A stretch of DNA of 64,000 bases from Pseudopithomyces maydicus (lineage: Eukaryota; Ascomycota; Dothideomycetes; Pleosporales; Didymosphaeriaceae), in assembly GCA_026873275.1 (NCBI GenBank), contig JANTUC010000019.1:310001-374000 (forward strand), read 5' to 3'. The notes under the pieces are model-generated. The model had not been told where the DNA came from and did not search any database. It saw only the letters and a list, made by a program, of their open reading frames with translations. Position 1 is the first letter of the stretch. Each line of letters starts with the position of its first letter. Positions 23,314-34,165 of this stretch are shown one piece after another. The position numbers and the translations under genes are program-made.

Positions 23314-24159
23314 CTACCAAACCGTCGGATTCCCCGCCTTCAAATACGGCGAAATCGGCGTCGCCCCGTTCAAATTGACCTTAATCGCCTGGGCAAACGC
23401 CTGCGCACTCAAATCCGCTCCCTGAGGACTCGTATGCGTGTGATCCTTCGGATACAAAGCATTGGTCCCCGCATTCCCCAACTTCTTATACGCATTCGCC
23501 ACCGCCTGGAAGTGATCCACATAACTGGCTCCATTCCCAATTTCCTTCGCCGCCTGCGCCGCGTACGCCACGAACCGCGGTCCAGTACCCACATAAGTTC
23601 CGCCTTCCCAGAGGTTGTTCGGCGTCTGCGAGGAGATGACGACCGTGGCGCCCTTCGCGATGTACGTCCGGGCTGCGGCCTTGACGTAGTGGCCGAAGGT
23701 GTACACGGTTGAGCCGTCTTTGCCGGATTTGCAGGTCTCCTCGCCGGTGCCGCCGCAGTCGCTGCGGCCGTTGTCGTTGGCGCCTGTGGGGCTGCCACCG
23801 TCGTTGTGCCCGAACTCGATGACGACGATGTCCCCGGATTTGACTAGGTTGGCGAGTTCAGTGAAGCGCCCTTCGTTGGTGTAGCTACGGGCTGAGCGAC
23901 CGCCGATGGCTTTGTTGACGACGGGGACGGTGACGTATTTGGAGAGGTACTGGCCCCATCCTGAATATGTTAGTTGGGAGCTTGGTGGACGGGATTGGGA
24001 AAACGGACCGTCTGTTGCGCCGTCGTTGGCACCCTTGTTGGCCATGGTACTATCACCGGCAAGGTAGATGGTAGGTGTTGCGCGCTTCTCCATCACTGGA
24101 GCTGCGAGCGCAGAGAGCGCGAAAGATGCCGTGAGGCAGAGTTCTGTAGAGAACTTCAT
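23314..24159 (-). CDS. rhamnogalacturonan acetylesterase (CE12, SGNH)
   Basis: Secreted esterase that removes acetyl groups from the pectin backbone rhamnogalacturonan I. Start at MKFSTELCLTASFALSALA (signal peptide). SGNH blocks are clear: YLAGDSTMA (catalytic Ser), GRSARSYTNEGRF, VVIEFGHNDGG, SSQTPNNLWEGG and the C-terminal DHTHTSPQGA with catalytic Asp and His. The frame appears open throughout, but a 48-nt segment (23961-24008) is an in-frame intron with branch CTAAC and acceptor TTCAG. Its removal gives the family sequence ATDG-WGQYLSKY. The donor GTCCGT is weak, so some read-through is possible. Mature length after splicing is about 245 residues, as expected. Confidence 0.92.
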   Translation of the reverse strand: MKFSTELCLTASFALSALAAPVMEKRATPTIYLAGDSTMANKGANDGATDGPFSQSRPPSSQLTYSGWGQYLSKYVTVPVVNKAIGGRSARSYTNEGRFTELANLVKSGDIVVIEFGHNDGGSPTGANDNGRSDCGGTGEETCKSGKDGSTVYTFGHYVKAAARTYIAKGATVVISSQTPNNLWEGGTYVGTGPRFVAYAAQAAKEIGNGASYVDHFQAVANAYKKLGNAGTNALYPKDHTHTSPQGADLSAQAFAQAIKVNLNGATPISPYLKAGNPTVW

Positions 24160-25152
24160 GTTGACGATTGGGAAATTGAGGATTGTCAAGATCCGGTCAG
24201 AGGAGTGAGGTTCCGATCCAGGAGGGGTTCAACACCAGTATATACATTTGTGTCCCCATCTTCAGCGCATGCGTATATTGCACATCTGCATCCCCATTGT
24301 TGCCATTCCCCGGACGGAGAAATATCGAGATAGTGCCGCGAAAACACTAAACATCCTTGCCTTACCGTTTATAAAGGGCCTTTTCTTCTTAACCGACTGG
24401 TGGACCAATAACAACTTATCCTCAAGTACAACCTAGAGATTAGCAAGTTTAACTAGGCATAACGAATTTAACCTCGGTCAGTAAAACGCAATATCGCGAA
24501 CACCTTGGCTCACAACACACAAGTATATCTCGTGTAATGCCCTCACGCTTTCGCATGCCGGAACAATTCCCACCCACTTGAAATGCTCGCTCGGAGCAAT
24601 CTTTTATCGAAAGGCCGTAGGAGTGTAGTTCGGATGGACGGGTTGTTGTTCAAACAAGGTTGTCCCCCGCAATCTGCTAGCCCGTTTTTAGAAGTCGCAT
24701 TCGCTACATGGGAAGGTCCAGCGGGACATCTCGGTGCACATTCACCCGCTCGGATAGTGCTATTGGTATGTTACACGAGTCACTAGGCTGTGGTTTGAGA
24801 TATATTGCGTGTATGTGTGCACCCCGCATGCCTAGGTATACTCTGAGATCCGAGAGATCTCCATGCGCGCTGCAGAATAGAAGTGACATGCCCAGGTGGC
24901 TGGTACTTCATATGGCACTTGTATGTATCTGGTTCATGATTACTAGATGGGATTAGAAGATCTTGTAGGCGAAGAATCTCGCTTATACAAACTGCCATGC
25001 TACACCTTTCAGAGTGTACAGTGAGAGAACAACGGCTTTTCAAAGGAGCTCACCCGCAGTTCAAGATACGGACAAAATTTTAAGTAGTTAGGATTCTGTC
25101 TCTCATATTCGCCTCTACACCCTCTAGGCGGTATTAAAAATCTCTTTAGTCT

Positions 25153-25205
25153 TCTCAACCACGCTCTTCTCTCGCTTTATAAATACAATAACTTTCTCTA
25201 CGCAT
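25153..25205 (+). repeat. promoter-like block repeated at 34013-34060
   Basis: CGCTCTTCTCTCGCTTTATAAATACAATAACTTTCTCTACG-type sequence here matches CGCTCTTCTCTCACTTTATAAACGCAACTTTCTCTAC near 34021 with few changes. At 34 kb it includes the likely TATA box about 130 bp before a BTB start codon. Here no gene start lies at that distance, so this may be the promoter left from a lost BTB copy. Confidence 0.6.
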
Positions 25206-25336
25206 ATCACTGGAAATAGATAACCTCTAAGTCCTTCCGTTCGGCCGCGTTTCACGGTCTCGGCAAGATGTATTGTCTAACTATAATATAGCAAGGCCGA
25301 GGATTCGTAACTTCTTGGGGTGCGGATGCGGAGGCC

Positions 25337-25353
25337 GGCCGGACCGTCTCCAC
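25337..25353 (+). promoter_or_regulatory. cluster motif site 1, GGCCGGACCGTCTCCAC
   Basis: A 17-base sequence identical to one at 29987-30003. It contains the near-palindrome CCGGACCG (CGG-A-CCG), the kind of inverted CGG pair bound by Zn2Cys6 dimers. It lies about 220 bp before the dehydrogenase start. Confidence 0.6.
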
Positions 25354-25570
25354 TTTAGTTACCGAAGTTGCCTCATTCGCTTAGCCCATCCGGGGTCGAA
25401 TCGGGGATTAGGACTATGCGGAGTGCTGGGAATAACCATTCTTTCATTCAATAAATAATCTTTAGTTGATATAACAAGTCCTGAGACTCATCGCCAAAGT
25501 GTACGTCGAGCTTCCATTTCTATCTTCTCTTTGGGATCAGCTGGTTGTCTACCGGCTTTGACCAGTAATC

Positions 25571-27092
25571 ATGCGCACATATAACGCCTTTCGACAGAAC
25601 AGTGTCATTGCAAACCCTTCGTCGACTCGACGAGGCCTTCTCGGTGCGAGCGGTCTAACACATCATCATCAGCAAAGCAGACAAAGATGGCTTGCAAATG
25701 CATCTGCCATGGCTTTCTCAACGGATCGAACCAACACAGTCGGCTTCATTGGCCTTGGTGCCATGGGACACCACATGGTAGAGTTATCCGTGGCCCCAGT
25801 TCACGTGAAGCTCTTTTCTGACTACAGTCTGAGCAGTTCAATAACCTGATCTCAAGATACAAACAACCAGGAGGTGGAGAGGTTGGTTTTGCCCTGTGTG
25901 ATGTGAACCAGGCGGCAGTGGACAATGTCATAAAGCATCACGCTGCAGCACACCCCAGTGTACCTCTTGTCAGCTGCTCATGTAAGTCTGCACTGCGGGC
26001 ACGGTGCCTGGAATGCAAAGGTACGCCACGACTGACAGCTTCTTTCAGCACCATATGATGTAGCACAGAGAGCTTCCACCATCATCAGCATGGTGCCTAC
26101 TGGGAAACATGTCCAGGACGTCTACGTGGGCGAAGGAAAAAGTGTGCTAAATGCCCTCAAGTCCATGAGAGAGGAACAGCGTGCAGCGACCCTCTGCATG
26201 GACCAGTCAACAATTGAGCAGAGTGTCAGCAAGGCGGTCGCGTTAAAATTGAGGGAAGCCGGCGCAGATCTGGTGGACGCTCCTGTCTCAGGGGGTAGGT
26301 TGGACAATTCAAGTACACTCTATGATGTCATTGTAAACTTACCAGTTCACAGGTGTCGTTGGCGCAGAGAAGGGCACCCTAGCAATCATGGTCGGCGGAT
26401 CCAAGGCCTCCTTCGATCGAGCAGCCACGGTATTGCAATCCATGGCTCGCAAAGTCACATACTGTGGGGATCTCGGCGCTGGGCTTGCCGCGAAAATCTC
26501 TAATAAGTACGTTGCCTCCACCAATCATTGCAATAGATGCTTTTATTGACCGTACCTTACTATGTAGCCTTCTTCTCGGCATCACGATGCTCGGCTTGAG
26601 GTAAGCAAAACTATTAGCAGATATCCAACACTACTCTCGGGCAGCTGCTAATAATGTATTTCAGTGAGGCTATGTTGCTTGGTAAGAGACTCGGCGTGGA
26701 CCCTCAAGTGCTCGCCGACATAATAAACAACTCTACGGGTCGTTGCTGGTCTAGTGAGGTAGCGTTTCCAAAGAATGTCCCAGTCTCACACGGCATCCGC
26801 TGACGTATCTGGCTAGATCAATCATCCAGTCCCGGGAGTAAAAGTCGGTGAAGCGAGCCCTCCAGCGCATCGCGACTACCAGGGCGGCTTCGTCACGAAG
26901 CTAGCTCATAAGGATCTTGCTCTCGCAGTTTCCGCCGCCAATGAAGCCAATGTTCCTCTTACCATAGGCCGATGTGTTGAGGAGACTTACCGACCATTGG
27001 CAAAGTCTCAGGAGTTTGGAGACCGGGACTTTAGTGTGATCTACGAGGCTCTCGACACCTTGGGCTCTTCTGCGAGGACCCCTAAGCTTTAG
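25571..27092 (+). CDS. 3-hydroxyisobutyrate-dehydrogenase-like oxidoreductase
   Basis: NAD(P)-dependent beta-hydroxyacid dehydrogenase, probably mitochondrial (basic Ser/Arg-rich leader of ~50 residues). Seven exons, all junctions in phase: 25571-25777, 25837-25981, 26049-26294, 26353-26506, 26568-26600, 26665-26758 and 26817-27092. Motifs: VGFIGLGAMGHHM (dinucleotide fold), DAPVSGGVVGAEKGTLAIMVGG (substrate-binding signature), the catalytic Lys segment GAGLAAKISNN and the C-terminal GFVTKLAHKDLALA. The classic role is 3-hydroxyisobutyrate to methylmalonate semialdehyde in valine breakdown. Paralogues act on other 3-hydroxy acids. Its place next to a regulator, a cupin and a CoA transferase suggests a dedicated catabolic role rather than housekeeping valine use. 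Confidence 0.88.
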
Positions 27093-27304
27093 CATTTATT
27101 TTGCTTCTACTATTCCTGTAGCATCATACTTGAAGCATAGTGAGGAAGATGGGCAAACAAACAGTTGCTCATGGTTTCGTAATGAAATTTTGCCACAATG
27201 AAAGTCCAATTGGACCCAAATGTAGACCCCGAGTGATTCGAGAGTACACTTGGATTACTGTGCTACGTATGAGTGGAGCACCCTCTGCCCCCATGAAGCT
27301 CCTT

Positions 27305-29702
27305 TTACTCCGGATTCGTCGCATTGACATTAGACAACATGGCATAATCAATTGGGCCAAATAAATCAACCCATGACCCGAGTATCGTGCCGTCTGATAG
27401 CTGGCCACTTATCAGCACGTCCTCGCTGAGTTGATTTGACATGGTGTTGTAATCAACCACTGTCCATAATGCTTCTTCCTCGGCGGGGGTTAAATTTAGG
27501 ATTTGCGTTAAACCATTAAGATAACTACCTGAGAAGTCGTCGCAGACTAGTCGTCGAAGTGTCGAAGCCTTTGGGAAAATTAGTACACCTGGGACAAGAT
27601 AAACACGATGGAGGGAAACGTCACCATTGTTCTAACATTCTCCCAGTGATGACCAATCATATCCAAATACATCAAGGCCTCTTCGAGGAGAATTCGTGCC
27701 TGTTCAGAGGCGATTGAATCAGGGTCATAGGTTCGCAATGCAATAACCGACCCAGCAACAGTCACGGCATAACCACTGGAAGACGAGTGGAATGAGCAGC
27801 CTAACTTGCGTGCGTCGCGGATAAGAGCTAGCATTTGCTGCGCGTGAAGCCAGGCCAAGTCCGATGATCGGTTGATGAAGCTGATGGGTGCTAAGTTACG
27901 ACATGTGTTGATGCGTCGCCGTAGTAAAAAGGGGTGATTGAGGAGACAATAACAGAGATGAAAGAGTGCTCGAGAGAAGATAATCGGCCCAGTAGCCTGG
28001 CTGTCCACTACACCGTCTTCCGAGATATGCGGTGCGAGCATTTCGCTCACTGGCCTCTGAATCTCCAAATAGGCTTCAAAGTGCAGGAGATCGGACTCGA
28101 TGCTGGCAAAGTCAGAGCCAGGATCCCATGGGGGATGAGGGCCTCTTATGTTGAAGTCTTGGAGCACATATTGCGCGCACCGTCCCAAGACATGCGCAAT
28201 AGCGATTACCTGGGCCGATGGGCATTGTCTTTGTGCCACTGAGAGGGTCCGGTTCGTAATCTCGTCTAAGGATTGTGTTTTCTCCCACAAGCCCTCTCTC
28301 CATATCGATTCGTCGCAAGGTAGCTGTACGTGGCATGATGCATCAACAATGGCCGGTGGCCGACCTCGGCCGCAGGAAACCAACCTGTCTAAGAGATAGA
28401 CTGACCAAAAGACCCTCCGCCGTTCCTCCTGTTCCGCATACGGAAGGTGTGTCGCGTTATCCAGCATTAGTCCGCAGTCCTGTGCCATCCGTACAGCCAG
28501 GCCAACTTTGACCCAAGCTGATCCATGGCGCAATCGGCCAGCTACATAACACATGAGTTGTCAGGGCTCAGAAAAACAAGGCAGTGCATCTTGGTTTGCA
28601 GAATGTCCGTACCTGTAAAGTCAAATAAGCCCAGCAAGGCAACGGTTTGAACTGCCGAAACCTCGGCCGCTCTTTCAACAGTGAAACAGTCCGCCACAAT
28701 CAATTTCCAAGACCTGTTTGCATATTCGATGGACATTTCCAAAGCACGATCGGTGAAGTACGGATGAGGACAGAATCGAGCAGCAGTGGCCATGACAGCT
28801 AGTACAAGGTGCCTTGGAATTTCCTGCTTGGATAGGCGTTCCCGGAAGTTGTTCTCGTGAAAGAACGAGTACGGCTGGTTCTGGCAGTACATGAAATAAG
28901 AATCAATGACTGCCATGAAAACATCTTCTGGCGGTCCAAAGTCGCCAATCGTACTATCGTTATTATTGTTGTTATTATGTGGCTCTTCAAACCTGCTGCC
29001 GCGTCGTTCCGAGGATTGGAAACCCGTCCCTGGGCTGCCTTCCACTTGTCCAGAGGGTGTTGGTAACCCCATGGCACCGAGGCTGTTGCCTTCCACCAAG
29101 GAGACAAGGCATCTTTCGATTCTATTGAAGTCACAGGTCAACTCTCATGATGCGGTGTGTAGCAGGGGTCGCGGTATGTACCGTTGAAGACTTGACCCCA
29201 AATTCTCTATTTTGGCCTCGAGATTCGTGAGCCTAATCACGACATCTGTAGTCTAGCAAGGGCATAAGTCGAGGTGCAGAAAAACAAAAGAAAAACAGAA
29301 CGGCACTAGTCCGTTGGCAGAATGGTCCCAGGGGATACATGCCTCTGGGTTGCGTGGTCCGGCAGCTTCCCTCGGGCGTTCCGAGTCCTGTTCGCCGGTT
29401 GCACGGGGAACTTGCTGTCTGGGCGCCTGGGGGCGAGAGGCGGCCTCAACGGGATAAAGGCATTCTTCCCCTATTCAGCTCATGATGAACAAATTAGGAA
29501 TGGCTGATATCGCATACCAACGTTGAGCCTTTGACATTGTGCACATATAGGCCGGTCGCCACTGCAACGGCATTTTTCCGCCTTGCCTGGGATCAGTACC
29601 ACGCCTAGCCACAGGAAGGGAGATACGAGATGCATACCGGCATTGTAGGCAGGCCTGAGCAATGCGCTGAACCGGGAAGTAAGCGTCCACCCTGCTGCCC
29701 AT
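27305..29702 (-). CDS. Zn2Cys6 transcription factor with fungal-specific TF domain
   Basis: Probable pathway-specific regulator of the neighbouring cluster. The Zn cluster is split by introns: exon 1 (29702-29638) ends ...AQACLQCR, exon 2 (29586-29518) reads KCRCSGDRPICAQCQRLN. The joined frame is one base off, again possibly a missing base. A following exon (29245-29182) gives the coiled-coil linker RLTNLEAKIENLGSSLQ. The main exons (~29150-28613 and 28541-27600) carry the fungal_trans domain with SYFMYCQNQPYSFFHENNF, HGSAWVKVGLAVRMAQDCGL and EERRRVFWSVYLLDRLVS. A last exon read from about 27525 to the stop at 27305-27307 contains EEEALWTVVDYNTMSNQL and LGSWVDLFGP, the usual end of this class. 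Exon borders at the N-terminus and before the last exon are approximate. Confidence 0.8.
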
Positions 29703-29986
29703 GACGGAGCAGAAAATGACACGGGATGCTCGACTGGTGGGATGAAGTGGTCCAGTTGGACTTGTGACCGGGCAGCCCTGCATCAACTAGACACTTGGCG
29801 CCACAACCAGAGACACTGACCACCACCCAGAGGAACCTTCGCCCAAAATGTGCAAAATGTCCATCGCCACTGTATCTTCCCCGCTTTAACTAGAGACCAT
29901 CTCTTTTCACCCCATGCACCATGGACACCAGCAGATGGGCTGCAATGGGTCGAATGTTGCTATCTGTCCAATCGGCGTGTAGCATT

Positions 29987-30003
29987 GGCCGGACCGTCTC
30001 CAC
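29987..30003 (+). promoter_or_regulatory. cluster motif site 2, between regulator and cupin
   Basis: Identical over 17 bases to the site at 25337-25353 (GGCCGGACCGTCTCCAC). It lies between the divergent regulator (start 29702, minus) and cupin (start 30370, plus), so it could serve both, including feedback on the regulator. Confidence 0.6.
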
Positions 30004-30369
30004 CACAGCTAGCATCCCCCCTGTATCGTTTGGTTCGAGACCCCAATCCACCAATCGACCCTGTCGTTTGCTCCTTTGCTTTCGTAACAATAAGGTCACG
30101 ACATACCGTACAATATCGTGCGATTGAATAAAGAAGAGGATCACAAGCGATGAAACGCCCTGCACCTGAACGCCTCGCATTTCCTTCATCTCCCTTCCCT
30201 TGTGTCATTCAAAAGCAAGCCAGCCTAGCTATAATCGAGGTTCCATCGTCCCGACAAAGGAGTTCCCTCCAAATTCTCAGCTCTTGAAACGCAGCAGGGG
30301 GTTTCTTTCCAAGGCCCCGTGAAGCCAAACGACGCTTGACTAGCGCAATTATCCGAGCCCCCCAGAGAA

Positions 30370-30816
30370 ATGACCGAGACTTTTCCAACCTCGCAGCAAT
30401 CGCTGCGCACCATGGATGCAAGAGCACCGGTGATAATGCACGATGAGAGTGTCAGTCAGATTGCATCCGACTCATTCCCTGACGTCAACTACGGCAATGT
30501 CGTCTGGAAGACGTTGCTTTCTAGTCCAACCACTACCTCTGACGCCATATGCGCAGGCATCGCGACATGCTCGCCTAACGGCACACTCGCCCTGCACCAA
30601 CACACTCAAGCAGAGATGTACTATATACTTTCCGGGTCCGGCCAGGTGGAGATCGATAACGTTCGACATCAAGTCTACGAGGGCAGCGTGCTTTTGATTC
30701 CAGGAAATGCAATGCATGGCGTCTTCTGCGGCCCAGATGAGACACTGAAGTGGCTCTACGTCTTTCCGGAGGGACGATTCGAGAACATCGAGTACCGGTT
30801 CAAAATCCCACAGTAA
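30370..30816 (+). CDS. single-domain cupin protein
   Basis: Intronless, 148 residues. Cupin motif 1 is present as LHQHTQAEMYYILSGSGQV (HxHxxxE metal-ligand pattern) and motif 2 as LIPGNAMHGVF, with the fourth ligand His. It ends after FENIEYRFKIPQ. Such small cupins bind Fe, Mn, Zn or Ni and act as dioxygenases, isomerases, lyases or decarboxylases, so the reaction cannot be told from sequence. It is transcribed in the same direction as the CoA transferase 730 bp downstream and shares the CCGGACCG motif region with the regulator. An internal ATG at residue 15 (MDARAPVIM) is an alternative start. Confidence 0.82.
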   Translation: MTETFPTSQQSLRTMDARAPVIMHDESVSQIASDSFPDVNYGNVVWKTLLSSPTTTSDAICAGIATCSPNGTLALHQHTQAEMYYILSGSGQVEIDNVRHQVYEGSVLLIPGNAMHGVFCGPDETLKWLYVFPEGRFENIEYRFKIPQ

Positions 30817-31233
30817 TCGTTGCACATCGCATGTGTGGGAAGTTTGGGTATCAAAAGGGATCGGAAGCAAGCAAACGGGTCTTAATGGCTGGCCCAAATA
30901 ATGTTTATAGAATTAAGCACACATTCAGTTGGAGCATCTTGTTGAAATTGAAATGTATCAATCAGCTCCTGCATCATTCATCTTGCATTTTTGCCGTGGC
31001 TTAGCCCAAGTGGCCGCTCTCCAACCCGCCCGCGATGCTGCTGACTACCTCATGCATTACCGTACCCATGAAAGTGTACATACACCAGTTACATCCACTC
31101 AAGAAATTTGCGATTTCAGCACCTTTCAGAAGACTTCACACCTTTTATCAACTTTTCAGTCTTTCTCTCTTAATATTTCCGTGCGTAATGTTGTATCCGT
31201 CGAAATGACGTGTAGCCGGCCATATGCCCATTC

Positions 31234-31264
31234 GCCGGACCGGTCTCGCAGCCGGACCGGACCC
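31234..31264 (+). promoter_or_regulatory. cluster motif sites 3 and 4, CCGGACCGG twice
   Basis: Two exact CCGGACCGG palindromes (31235-31243 and 31252-31260) lie about 300 bp before the CoA transferase start. CCGG-N-CCGG is the form reported for the proline-pathway regulator PrnA of Aspergillus, also a Zn2Cys6 protein. That the local regulator binds them is an inference. Confidence 0.6.
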
Positions 31265-31547
31265 ACTCTTCTTCCCCGCAAATGAACGTCCTTTATGCCC
31301 AACCCCGAACGGAAAAGTGCACTGACGGCGAAAAGGAAACTCCATCGGTGATATGGTCGTTCAAGCTCGGCAATCGATCCATGAAGCAACAGTTCGTACA
31401 GTCATGCCCCATACTTAAGTCATCCGCCTTAGTCTGGCGGCTTGTCGAAAGAAGATAGCAACGTTTCTATCCTCATCGACTGTCCATTTCGATTCTATAC
31501 CGTGCGCTGTGATTCTTTTTGGGCGACGTCCTTGAAAACAGCCAGCC

Positions 31548-33387
31548 ATGTCGCGCATTGTCTCCGGCGAGGATGTCTATGGTCCAGGGTCCTGGATCGA
31601 CTCCGAAGCCCTTCCCGTACCCGATGATGCACGTCGACTTCTCAAAATCCTCGCAGACGCAACGCCGGGGTTTACCAAAGACCATGCTGTCCTAGACGCT
31701 GTGGACTTTACAGGTTCGCCTGCGCCCATCACGCCTGGCCCTTTGAAATCATCAGTAATTGCCGCTGCCTTGCATGCCATGAGCGGCATCGTCGCCAATG
31801 AATTACTCGAATCGAGGGACGGCCGGAGCCCCAAGCGCACTGTGTCGGTTGATACAGACCATGCTTCATTTTGGCTGGGATGCGTGGGAATGAGCAAGCG
31901 CAACGGCAAAACGGTGCGTGAGCTTGCAAAAGACGGCGAGCTGCATTCCATCTTCCCCAAAAACCTCGAGGGCGGAATCTTTGGTACTCCGCTCAGACTA
32001 CGCGCCACGGCGAATTATCCGACCAAGGACGATGGCGTCTGGTTCCAACTGCACGGGTCTTTGGGTGCAGACCCAGTGCTGAAGACGATCGGCCTGGACC
32101 CGTCACAGCACTGCGCCAGCAATGACGAAGCTTACAAAGTGATCGCCGAAAAAGTTCGCGGATTCGGAGCACATGAGCTGGAAATGATGCATCTGATTCA
32201 AGGCCTCTGTGGAAGCATTTGTCACACCCCGGCTGGGTGGGAGCAGACGCGGATGGCCAAAGATTTGTCCAAGCACCCTCTGATCAACTATAAGCAGCAG
32301 ACACACGCTGTACCAACGCCAGCGATTCCGCTACCAGTCTCTGCAGATAAGCGGCCCCTGGCGGGTATCAAGGTAGTGGAACTCGTTCGCATCATTGCAG
32401 GCCCTGTGATAGGGACAACGTTGGCAGCTCTCGGAGCGGACGTCATTCGAGTCAACTGTGGGCGACTCCCAGACTTCAATGTAAGATCATCAACGCCTCT
32501 CTTCTTCCCCAGCAGAGTATTCTGTCTCGTGCTTTCCTTTTCTCTTTCCATTCTATCATGTTAGTAGAACCGAAGTGAAGCTAACCGATCTCGCCCACCA
32601 GTCACTTCAACTCACACTCAACGCTGGCGTTCGAACCATGGATGTTGATCTATCCAAAGACGAGGAGGTCAAGCACCTCCTCAATCTCATTAAAGACGCC
32701 GACGTCTTCGTCCAGGGATACCGACCTGGAGTGATTGCTCGAAAGGGCCTCGGTCTTCCCAATCTTCTGGAGATGGCCGGCAAAAGAGGCAAGGGCATTG
32801 TATACGTAGAAGAGAACTGCTACGGCCCAGACGGACCCATGGCCGAGCGACCTGGATGGCAGCAAATTGCAGACGCCGCATCTGGCTGTTCCTACGTTAC
32901 GGGACGAAGCCTGGGCCATTCCGACGGCACCTGTGTTCTGCCCGCTTTGCCTGTGCCGGACATGCTCACGGGGCTAATCGGTGCAATTGGAACGATGATG
33001 GGCCTCAGGGATCGCGCACGCCAAGGTGGTTCCTATCACGTCTTCGCTACTTTGATGAGCGCTGCAGCTCTTCATCTGAAGCCCGAGGTTGGACTGTACT
33101 CCCCGGATGTGGTGGAGGAGTGCAACCAAAAGTTCAAATGGGACCAATTAGGTCCAGATCTCTTTGTGCTGGAGCTACTGGACGTAGTGCTCAAGGGCTG
33201 GAGGGAGGCTATACCAAAATTTTCGGGGCAAGACTCGCCTTACGTGTCCACCCTGAAGGGCGAGTGGGGCGAATTCGAGGTGCTCAAGCCGGTCGTCCGA
33301 TTGAGTGAACCAAAGACTTCGCCATGCTTCCTGTCGGCGCCTGAACCTAATTGCTACCGCAGTAGTGATGCGATGGTGTGGCAGTGA
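31548..33387 (+). CDS. class III CoA transferase (CaiB/BaiF family), fungal two-part form
   Basis: Predicted to move CoA between carboxylic acids. Two exons: 31548-32480 and 32602-33387 (GTAAGA...CACCAG, branch CTAAC), in phase, 572 residues. The N-terminal half (~residues 1-260) is a diverged half without the nucleotide signature, as in fungal members. The second half starts PLAGIKVVELVRIIAGPVIGTTLAALGADVIRV, followed by TMDVDLSKDEEV, DVFVQGYRPGVIARKGLG and a GIVYVEENCYGPDGPMAERPGWQ block. The family uses a catalytic Asp in the segment after the first glycine-rich loop; I did not assign it with certainty. The substrate is unknown. Pairing with a 3-hydroxyacid dehydrogenase suggests activation of a short hydroxy- or dicarboxylic acid. 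Confidence 0.85.
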
Positions 33388-34165
33388 TTGGAAGACCTGT
33401 GTATATATTAATTCAAGATTTCGCCAAATCACACTGTTCGAATTGAAAAGCTGAGCTATTAGTAGTGTCACCTCTACGATGTACAGATTTTTCGCTTAGT
33501 TTTATAATTAGTAAGAATTTCTTCTATGAAACTCTTGTTTCCGTTCGAGATTGTGGTTTTGGACGTCGCAGCTTCCTTTTGGGCATTACTCGTTTCTGTA
33601 TAGTGTGCTCATCTCTTATGGCTAAGTGGAAGAAGCTCAACACGCGATTGAGTGGACCGTGAGAAACGTCATTTCTCACTCGCTTTGACCATTTAATTCT
33701 CTCAATGCCACCGCCATCGGTATACCTTGAGAGGTCAAGTTCTGGCCTCTGAACACATCTCTCACCTGCGCCCTTATAAGTCTCCCTCCCGCTTGACAAA
33801 GACCACAGCTTGTTTTCACTTGGCGTCCTTCCAAATAGACAAGCTCTCTACCTTTCGATTCATCTGCGTCATTCTCTTTTGAATTAACTAAATCACACAT
33901 CGTTCGAACACGATCAAGAGACATTTAGGCTCTTGCCACCAGTATTCACCTTCACACACAGCGCTTGAAGTACCAGGGTGGTGCAACTAGCCTCTTTTAT
34001 ATTAGCGCACTTCTTGGCTACGCTCTTCTCTCACTTTATAAACGCAACTTTCTCTACACCTTGTTCTTATAAACGCACAGCCTGTCAATCTTTGCGAGCG
34101 GCTTCGCAGTTCCCGTTCAAGTTCAAGAAACCCTCCCTCGTCCCAATATAAGTGAGAGCTATTAC
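33388..34165. other. intergenic, promoter of a BTB gene
   Basis: Contains a perfect short inverted repeat GTGAGAAACGTCATTTCTCAC-like at 33659-33679 (arms of 8) and the promoter block at 34013-34060 with CTTTATAAACG as a likely TATA box. No other gene seen. Confidence 0.5.

Larger units (their letters stand above)
24160..25570. other. gene-poor region upstream of the catabolic cluster
   Basis: About 1.4 kb without a convincing exon. It contains a promoter-like block at 25153-25205 that resembles the TATA region of the BTB gene at 34166, and the 17-bp motif at 25337-25353 (separate entry). Confidence 0.5.

Noticed and set aside
30028..30060. GGTTCGAGACC-like T-loop near 30030, possible tRNA
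   Set aside because: No matching acceptor, D or anticodon arm could be folded.
25571..33387. Idea that the cupin and class III CoA transferase form a DMSP-cleavage system
   Set aside because: Both folds occur among bacterial DMSP lyases, but neither protein shows specific signatures of those enzymes and the family level is far too broad.
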